Positions 56,269 to 64,000 of a DNA stretch of 64,000 nt are shown one piece after another. A program made the translations under genes and the position numbers. The stretch is from Ensifer adhaerens (GTDB lineage Bacteria; Pseudomonadota; Alphaproteobacteria; Rhizobiales; Rhizobiaceae), in the NCBI RefSeq assembly GCF_001270265.1, contig NZ_LGAP01000006.1, positions 62,001-126,000 of the forward strand, given 5' to 3'. The first letter of the stretch is position 1. Every line of letters begins with the position of its first letter. Under the pieces are notes generated by a model. It saw nothing but the letters and a program-made list of their open reading frames with translations, was not told the origin of the DNA and searched no databases.

Positions 56269-56446
56269 GGGGTCACTCCCTTGGGGCACGATTGCCGTTC
56301 GGGCGCATATCTACCGGGAGGAATTCCTTTGGCAGAGATCGCGCGCGTTGAAACTCTGGTGGAACCGTGAGAAACCCTGCGCCGGCAAGGCTGCGGTTCG
56401 CAGCGCAGTTTTCTTTAACCGAAACACGTGGCAAGGTCACGGCAAA

Positions 56447-58651
56447 ATGACTCGCGATTCAACCGATTTATTCGGGCCTGTTTCCGACCGCCGCGTCGTG
56501 CCAGTTCTGGTGCCGATGCCGGCGCCGAAGGCCTATTCCTACGCGGTGCCGGACGGCATGGCGGTCGAGCCCGGCTCGATCGTCCAGGTGCCGCTCGGGC
56601 CCCGTCTGGTCGTGGGCGTCGTCTGGGATGGCGACGACGATGGCAGCGTCGATCCGAAGAAGCTGAAATCGATCGAAAAAGTCTTCGACTGCCCGCCGTT
56701 GACGCCTGACATGCGCACATTTCTCGATTGGGTGGCGACCTATACGGTGACACCGCCGGGGCTGGTGGCACGCATGGCGCTGCGCGCGCCGGCCGCCTTC
56801 GACCCGGAACCGATGGTGGAGGCCCTGCGACTGACCGACATGCGCCCGGAGCGGATGACGTCGGCCCGCGAGCGCGTCATCACAGCTGCCGGCGACGGCT
56901 TTGCCTGGACGCGCTCGGGCCTTGCGCACGCGGCGGGCGCGTCGTCGAGTGTCATCGACGGTCTTGCGCAGCAGGGTGTGTTCGAGACCGTCTTCATGGC
57001 GCCGCCGCCGGTGGTGGCGGCTCCCGATCCCGAGTTCGCCGCACCCCGGCTCGAAGGGCCGCAGAAGGATGCGGCCGCGGACCTTCTGGCCGCCGTCGAA
57101 CAGGGCGGGTTCTCGGTGTCGCTTATCGACGGCATCACCGGTTCGGGCAAGACCGAGGTCTATTTCGAGGCGATCGCCGCGACGCTTAGGGCCGGCAAGC
57201 AGGTGCTGATCCTGCTGCCGGAAATCGCCCTGACGGCGAGCTTCCTTGAACGCTTCCAGGATCGCTTCGGCTCCAAGCCGGCCGAGTGGCATTCGGATCT
57301 GGCGCCGCGAACGCGCGAAAAAGTCTGGCGGCAGGTGACGACAGGCACGGTGCGCGTCGTCGCCGGTGCCCGCTCGGCGCTGTTTCTCCCCTTCGAGGAG
57401 CTCGGCCTGATCATTGTCGACGAAGAGCATGACCCTGCCTACAAGCAGGAGGACCGGGTGTTCTACAATGCCCGGGACATGGCCGTCGTGCGCGGGCGCA
57501 TCACCGGCTTTCCCGTGGTGTTGGTTTCGGCAACGCCGTCGGTCGAAAGCCGGGTCAACGGCGAGGTCGGCCGCTATAAGCCGATCCATCTGCCGACCCG
57601 TTTCGGCGATGCGGCGCTGCCGCGGCTCGGCGTTGTCGACATGCGCCAGCATCCGCCGGCGCGCGGCGGGTTCCTGTCGCCGGTCCTTATCAACCAGATC
57701 GGCAAGGCGGTCGACCGCGGCGAGCAGGCGCTGTTGTTTCTCAATCGGCGTGGTTATGCGCCGCTGACGCTTTGCCGCGTCTGCGGTCATCGCTTCCAGT
57801 GCCCGGATTGCGCGAGCTGGCTCGTCGAGCATCGCTTCCGCGGGCAGATCCAGTGCCACCATTGCGGCTATGCGGAAAAGACGCCCGAGGCCTGTCCGGA
57901 ATGCGGCACCTTCGATCACCTCGTTGCCTGCGGTCCCGGCGTCGAGCGTATTGCCGAAGAGGTCGAGCGCCATTTTCCCGAGGCGCGCACCATCGTGCTG
58001 TCTTCCGACCTGATGGGCGTCAAACGGCTGCGGCTGGAGCTGGAGGCGATTGCGCGCGGCGAAGCGGATATCGTCATCGGCACGCAACTTGTCGCCAAGG
58101 GCCACAATTTCCCGCTGATGACGCTGGTCGGCATCGTCGATGCCGACCTCGGGCTTGCCAATGGCGATCCGCGGGCGGCGGAGCGGACGTTCCAGCTGCT
58201 GTCGCAGGTCACCGGTCGCGCTGGCCGGACCGGCCTGAAGAGCCTCGGCCTGCTGCAGACCTACCAGCCGCAGCACCCGGTAATGCAGGCGATCGTCTCG
58301 GGCGATGCGGATGCCTTTTATGACCGCGAGATCGCCGAGCGCGAAAAGGCGCTGCTGCCGCCGTTCGGCAGGCTGGCATCGCTGATCGTTTCGGCCGATA
58401 CGCGGCAGGATGCCGAGACCCATGCCCGCGGACTTCGAAGTGCGGCGCCGCGCACCGACGGCATCTCGATCCTCGGTCCGGCCGAGGCGCCGCTGGCGCT
58501 GATCCGCGGCCGTCACCGGTTCCGGCTGCTGGTGCACGGGCGCCGCAACAGCGACATGCAGGCCTTCGTCAAGGCGATGATCGCTGCCGGCCCGAAGGAG
58601 CGCGGCTCGATCAGCGTCCAGCTCGATATTGATCCCCAGAGTTTCCTCTGA
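56447..58651 (+). CDS. priA: Primosomal protein N' (PriA helicase)
   Basis: A 734-residue helicase that restarts stalled replication forks. From ATG 56447 (MTRDSTDLFGPVSDRRVVPV): 3' DNA-binding domain VPMPAPKAYSYAVPDG, Walker A DGITGSGKTEVYFE, DEEHD box IIVDEEHDPAYKQE, four-pair zinc cluster (CRVCGHRFQCPDC, CHHCGYAEKTPEACPEC) and motif VI QVTGRAGRTG. The longer frame upstream is a shadow of the transaldolase gene. Confidence 0.97.
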   Translation: MTRDSTDLFGPVSDRRVVPVLVPMPAPKAYSYAVPDGMAVEPGSIVQVPLGPRLVVGVVWDGDDDGSVDPKKLKSIEKVFDCPPLTPDMRTFLDWVATYTVTPPGLVARMALRAPAAFDPEPMVEALRLTDMRPERMTSARERVITAAGDGFAWTRSGLAHAAGASSSVIDGLAQQGVFETVFMAPPPVVAAPDPEFAAPRLEGPQKDAAADLLAAVEQGGFSVSLIDGITGSGKTEVYFEAIAATLRAGKQVLILLPEIALTASFLERFQDRFGSKPAEWHSDLAPRTREKVWRQVTTGTVRVVAGARSALFLPFEELGLIIVDEEHDPAYKQEDRVFYNARDMAVVRGRITGFPVVLVSATPSVESRVNGEVGRYKPIHLPTRFGDAALPRLGVVDMRQHPPARGGFLSPVLINQIGKAVDRGEQALLFLNRRGYAPLTLCRVCGHRFQCPDCASWLVEHRFRGQIQCHHCGYAEKTPEACPECGTFDHLVACGPGVERIAEEVERHFPEARTIVLSSDLMGVKRLRLELEAIARGEADIVIGTQLVAKGHNFPLMTLVGIVDADLGLANGDPRAAERTFQLLSQVTGRAGRTGLKSLGLLQTYQPQHPVMQAIVSGDADAFYDREIAEREKALLPPFGRLASLIVSADTRQDAETHARGLRSAAPRTDGISILGPAEAPLALIRGRHRFRLLVHGRRNSDMQAFVKAMIAAGPKERGSISVQLDIDPQSFL

Positions 58652-58798
58652 TCTCAAGTTTCCTGTGATCGCGGCTGCGATCGGGTCGTGGGCGATTCAC
58701 AACCGCCGCGACATGCGCTAGAGGTCTGAGGTGTATCGCATCCAGGCAGGGCCTGATGGCGATGCGATCGAGATCGGCGCTCATCTGCGGGAACGGGC

Positions 58799-59185
58799 AT
58801 GGAGTTCTACATTCCGACGGAAACCGGCGAGTTCCTCGCCTTCTGTGCGGCGGCGGCTGCGGCGCTGATCGGCGTCGTCATGCTGTTTGCGCCGCGGCTT
58901 ACCTTTCGCGCCGCCGGCATCGGCATTGCCGAAGGTCGCCGTGGCGGGCTGGCCGAAGCGCGCTCGACCATGGGCGGCATGCATGCCGGCCTTGGCCTCG
59001 CCGCGATCCTTCTGGCGCAGCCGATGGTTTATCTCGCGATCGGTGCCGCTTTTGCGCTCGCCGCCTTCGGCCGCATCCTCTCGATGATGAGCGACAACGG
59101 CGCCACGCTCTACAACTGGGTGGCGCTCCTGGTGCAGGCGGCACTTGCCATTTTTCCGCTTGCCTATGTCTTTGGAATGATCTGA
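58799..59185 (+). CDS. Small membrane protein of unknown function
   Basis: A 128-residue protein, MEFYIPTETGEFLAFCAAAA, with four hydrophobic segments, a basic FAPRLTFRAAGIG loop and ARSTMGGMHAGLGLAAILLA, which resembles DUF4345-type proteins. Function unknown. It separates priA from the atp operon. Confidence 0.7.
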   Translation: MEFYIPTETGEFLAFCAAAAAALIGVVMLFAPRLTFRAAGIGIAEGRRGGLAEARSTMGGMHAGLGLAAILLAQPMVYLAIGAAFALAAFGRILSMMSDNGATLYNWVALLVQAALAIFPLAYVFGMI

Positions 59186-59442
59186 CCGCCCGCAGGGCAT
59201 TTTCGCGATTCACATCCTCAGGAACGAATTTACGGCAAAATTCGGCCAATCCGGGTCGACTTATGCCGCATTCCTGCCGTTCGCGTGTTGCGAGTCCAAA
59301 CATCCTATGCTAGACGAACCGCGAATTGCGGGGGAAGTGGGTCGCCAGGCCTCGATATCCCGCAAATTATTGCAGCAAATTCAAAACGTTAAGTTGACGG
59401 CTCGCCGCCACCACCGTTCTTGGATGAAATTGAGAGAAGCTT

Positions 59443-60009
59443 GTGCCCGTGGCAGACACATCCCAGCTTATTTCCGGTGTTGCAGAAAGGTATGCGTCCT
59501 CGCTTTTTGACCTCGCTCTCGAAGCGGGTTCCGTCGAGGCGGTCGGTGCGGATCTTACCCGCGTCCAGGCCCTGATCGATGGTAGCGACGACCTGAAGCG
59601 GCTGATTGTAAGCCCCGTCTTTTCTGCCGACGACCAGTTCAAGGCCATTTCGGCGATCGTCGCCAAGGCCGGTATCTCTGGTATCGTCGGTAACTTCCTC
59701 AAGGTTGTTGCGCGCAATCGCCGCCTCTTCGCGCTGCCGGGCATGATCAAGGCGTTCCGCCTGATCGCCGCGCGCCATCGGGGTGAAATCTCCGCCGACG
59801 TAACGTCGGCCCATGCGCTCACCGCAGCGCAGGAAACCGAATTGAAGGCGACGCTCAAGGGCGTCACCGGCAAAGACGTGACGGTCAACGTCACCGTCGA
59901 CCCGTCTATTCTTGGAGGTCTGATCGTCAAGGTCGGGTCCCGCCAGATTGACACTTCCCTTCGCACCAAACTCTCTACCCTTAAGCTTGCACTGAAAGAG
60001 GTCGGCTGA
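59443..60009 (+). CDS. atpH: ATP synthase F1 delta subunit
   Basis: A 188-residue stalk subunit. The start is GTG 59443 ([20 protein letters not shown]), with a second GTG two codons on. Conserved [18 protein letters not shown] and the C-terminal [21 protein letters not shown]. It joins F1 to the b subunits. Its stop overlaps the atpA ATG (TGATG). First gene of the F1 operon; F0 genes are not in the window. Confidence 0.97.
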   Translation: MPVADTSQLISGVAERYASSLFDLALEAGSVEAVGADLTRVQALIDGSDDLKRLIVSPVFSADDQFKAISAIVAKAGISGIVGNFLKVVARNRRLFALPGMIKAFRLIAARHRGEISADVTSAHALTAAQETELKATLKGVTGKDVTVNVTVDPSILGGLIVKVGSRQIDTSLRTKLSTLKLALKEVG

Positions 60010-61538
60010 TGGATATCCGCGCCGCGGAAATTTCCGCAATTCTTAAAGATCAGATCAAAAATTTCGGCCAGGAAGCAGAAGTCTCCGAAGTCGGCCAGGT
60101 GCTTTCCGTCGGTGACGGTATCGCCCGCGTCTACGGCCTCGACAATGTTCAGGCAGGCGAGATGGTCGAATTCCCGGGTGGAATTCGCGGCATGGCGCTG
60201 AACCTCGAAGCCGACAACGTCGGCGTCGTTATTTTCGGTTCGGACCGTGACATCAAGGAAGGCGACACCGTTAAGCGGACCGGCGCCATCGTGGACGTTC
60301 CGGTTGGTCCGGAACTGCTCGGCCGCGTCGTCGACGCGCTCGGCAACCCGATCGACGGCAAGGGCCCGATCAACGCCAAGCAGCGCTCGCGCGTTGACGT
60401 CAAGGCTCCGGGCATCATTCCGCGCAAGTCGGTGCATGAGCCGATGTCGACCGGCCTCAAGGCCATCGATGCCCTCATCCCGGTTGGCCGCGGCCAGCGC
60501 GAGCTCGTCATCGGCGACCGCCAGACCGGCAAGACCGCGATCATTCTCGACACGATCCTCAACCAGAAGGCCATTCACGACAATGGTCCGGAAGGCGACA
60601 AGCTGTATTGCGTCTACGTCGCAATCGGCCAGAAGCGTTCGACGGTTGCCCAGTTCGTGAAGGTTCTGGAAGAGCGTGGCGCTCTTCAGTACTCGATCAT
60701 CGTTGCCGCGACCGCATCCGACCCGGCTCCGATGCAGTACCTCGCACCGTTCGCGGGTTGCGCGATGGGCGAATACTTCCGTGACAACGGCAAGCATGCC
60801 CTGATCGGCTACGACGACCTGTCCAAGCAGGCTGTTTCCTACCGTCAGATGTCGCTCCTGCTGCGCCGCCCGCCGGGCCGCGAAGCTTACCCGGGCGACG
60901 TTTTCTACCTGCACTCCCGCCTGCTCGAGCGCGCTGCAAAGCTCTCGGACGACAACGGCGGCGGTTCGCTGACGGCCCTGCCGGTCATCGAAACGCAGGG
61001 CAACGACGTTTCCGCGTTCATTCCGACCAACGTGATCTCGATCACCGACGGCCAGATCTTCCTTGAAACCGACCTGTTCTACCAGGGCATCCGTCCGGCC
61101 GTTAACGTCGGTCTGTCGGTTTCGCGCGTCGGCTCCGCCGCGCAGATCAAGGCGATGAAGCAGGTTGCCGGCTCGATCAAGGGCGAACTCGCTCAGTACC
61201 GCGAAATGGCGGCCTTTGCGCAGTTCGGTTCGGACCTCGATGCCGCTACGCAGCGTCTGTTGAACCGCGGTGCACGCCTGACCGAACTCCTGAAGCAGCC
61301 GCAGTTCTCGCCGCTGAAGACGGAAGAGCAGGTCGCGGTCATCTTCGCAGGCGTCAACGGTTACCTCGACAAGCTGCCGGTCAACCAGGTCGGCAAGTTC
61401 GAGCAGGGCCTGCTTTCGTACATGCGTTCGGAAGGCAAGGATATCCTGGAAACCATCCGCAAGGACAAGGCGATCTCCGACGACGTCAAGGGCAAGCTGA
61501 AGGCTGCAATCGACAGCTTCGCCAAGTCTTTCGCCTGA
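60009..61538 (+). CDS. atpA: ATP synthase F1 alpha subunit
   Basis: A 509-residue nucleotide-binding subunit of F1. P-loop [13 protein letters not shown], the DELSEED-region counterpart and the family signature [17 protein letters not shown]. Length and all domains are normal. Confidence 0.99.
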   Translation: MDIRAAEISAILKDQIKNFGQEAEVSEVGQVLSVGDGIARVYGLDNVQAGEMVEFPGGIRGMALNLEADNVGVVIFGSDRDIKEGDTVKRTGAIVDVPVGPELLGRVVDALGNPIDGKGPINAKQRSRVDVKAPGIIPRKSVHEPMSTGLKAIDALIPVGRGQRELVIGDRQTGKTAIILDTILNQKAIHDNGPEGDKLYCVYVAIGQKRSTVAQFVKVLEERGALQYSIIVAATASDPAPMQYLAPFAGCAMGEYFRDNGKHALIGYDDLSKQAVSYRQMSLLLRRPPGREAYPGDVFYLHSRLLERAAKLSDDNGGGSLTALPVIETQGNDVSAFIPTNVISITDGQIFLETDLFYQGIRPAVNVGLSVSRVGSAAQIKAMKQVAGSIKGELAQYREMAAFAQFGSDLDAATQRLLNRGARLTELLKQPQFSPLKTEEQVAVIFAGVNGYLDKLPVNQVGKFEQGLLSYMRSEGKDILETIRKDKAISDDVKGKLKAAIDSFAKSFA

Positions 61539-61565
61539 GCGGATTTCATTTAGGACGGATAACGG

Positions 61566-62447
61566 ATGCCTTCACTTAAGGATCTGAAGAACCGGATCGC
61601 CTCCGTCAAGGCGACGCAGAAGATCACCAAGGCGATGAAAATGGTCGCCGCGGCGAAGCTTCGGCGTGCGCAGGAGGCGGCCGAGGCCGCCCGGCCTTAC
61701 TCGCAGCGCATGGCTGCCGTTCTCGCCAACATCGCCCAGGCGGTTGGCGCGGACGACGCTGCGCCGCAACTGATGACCGGGACCGGCAAGGACGACACGC
61801 ATCTTCTCGTCGTCTGCACGGCGGAACGCGGTCTTTGCGGCGGCTTCAACTCGCAGATCGCCCGCCACGCTCGCGACCACGTTCGCAAGCTGCTTGCCGC
61901 CGGCAAGACGGTGAAGATCATCTGCGTCGGCAAGAAGGGCTTCGATATTCTGCGTCGCGAATTCGCGTCGCTGATCATCGATCGCGTCGACCTGCGTGAG
62001 GTCAAGAAGATCGGCTTCCAGAACGCCGATCAGATCGGCCACAAGGTCATCGCGCTCTTTGAAAAGGGCGAGTTCGATGTCTGCACGCTGTTCTATTCTG
62101 AGTTCAAGTCCGTTATCGCCCAGATTCCGACGGCACAGCAGCTGATCCCCGCCTCGGCCGGCCCGGTCGCAGTGGAAGCATCGGATGCTTCGGCCGTCTA
62201 CGAATATGAGCCGGACGCGGGCGCGATCCTGAGCGACCTCATCCCGCGCAACATTTCGGTGCAGATCTTCCGGGCTCTGCTCGAGAATGTCGCCGGTGAA
62301 ATGGGCGCGAAGATGAGCGCGATGGACAATGCGACGCGCAATGCTGGTGAGATGATCAACAAGCTGACGCTGAACTACAACCGTCAGCGCCAGGCTCAGA
62401 TCACCAAGGAACTCATTGAAATCATCTCGGGCGCGGAAGCGCTCTAA
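61566..62447 (+). CDS. atpG: ATP synthase F1 gamma subunit
   Basis: A 293-residue rotor shaft. [20 protein letters not shown] and [18 protein letters not shown] open the coiled coil; the end [20 protein letters not shown] and [18 protein letters not shown] is the second helix. [11 protein letters not shown] is conserved. Confidence 0.99.
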   Translation: MPSLKDLKNRIASVKATQKITKAMKMVAAAKLRRAQEAAEAARPYSQRMAAVLANIAQAVGADDAAPQLMTGTGKDDTHLLVVCTAERGLCGGFNSQIARHARDHVRKLLAAGKTVKIICVGKKGFDILRREFASLIIDRVDLREVKKIGFQNADQIGHKVIALFEKGEFDVCTLFYSEFKSVIAQIPTAQQLIPASAGPVAVEASDASAVYEYEPDAGAILSDLIPRNISVQIFRALLENVAGEMGAKMSAMDNATRNAGEMINKLTLNYNRQRQAQITKELIEIISGAEAL

Positions 62448-63989
<1,542 letters not shown>

Positions 63990-64000
63990 TAGCATCGTAA

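Noticed and set aside
56468-58657. A 729-codon open frame opposite priA
   Set aside because: Antisense shadow of a conserved helicase gene.

Overview
The window looks like the main chromosome of an alphaproteobacterium of the family Rhizobiaceae (Ensifer/Sinorhizobium/Rhizobium type). The basis is high GC, the gene clusters mdh-sucCDAB-lpd, sdhCDAB and atpHAGD (without atpBEFI alongside), hemC-hemD next to Mic60-like and HemY genes, and several small palindromic intergenic repeats of a kind I know from rhizobial genomes. Genus is an inference.

Layout. 1-2.4 kb: two overlapping GNAT acetyltransferase genes, rpmA and rplU, and tRNA-Ser(CGA). 2.4-6.7 kb: an accessory segment beside the tRNA. 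It holds an AT-richer reverse transcriptase of the Abi/unknown-group type, two truncated copies of one tyrosine-integrase gene start with its leader (a 106-bp direct repeat), a DUF6880 gene between them and an unrecognised 170-residue gene. This is the part of the window most likely to hold a defence system, and it shows decay: apparent single-base frameshifts in the RT 3' end and in one integrase remnant. 7-13.3 kb: an amidase, then a leftward operon under a cobalamin riboswitch (binding protein, permease, ATPase, pseudoazurin, methyltransferase). 13.5-21.5 kb: phoD-like phosphatase, typA, GNAT, a secreted protein, ppa, DUF167/YggT pair, MFS exporter. 21.6-27.5 kb: leftward hemC-hemD-mic60-hemY-terB-GATase cluster. 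27.5-31.6 kb: tsaD-gpsA and four small genes. 31.7-36.3 kb: a repeat-bearing secreted protein and sdhCDAB. 36.6-38.3 kb: a frameshifted Inh/Omp19-like lipoprotein gene and a ZapE/AFG1-type ATPase. 38.5-50.5 kb: mdh, sucCDAB, five small genes including an SDR, and lpd. 50.7-64 kb: DUF2867, TraB/GumN, xerC, an acyltransferase, an AAA ATPase, transaldolase, priA, a small membrane protein and atpHAGD.

Together the core genes supply succinate dehydrogenase, malate dehydrogenase, succinyl-CoA synthetase, the 2-oxoglutarate dehydrogenase complex and F1-ATP synthase: a TCA/respiration-rich stretch with heme synthesis and translation genes. Beyond the accessory segment, points worth attention are a possible translation-controlling double hairpin before sucC, a hairpin between Shine-Dalgarno and start of sucA, a 180-bp inverted-repeat element before the MFS gene and a short well-initiated ORF between the B12 riboswitch and the transporter operon.
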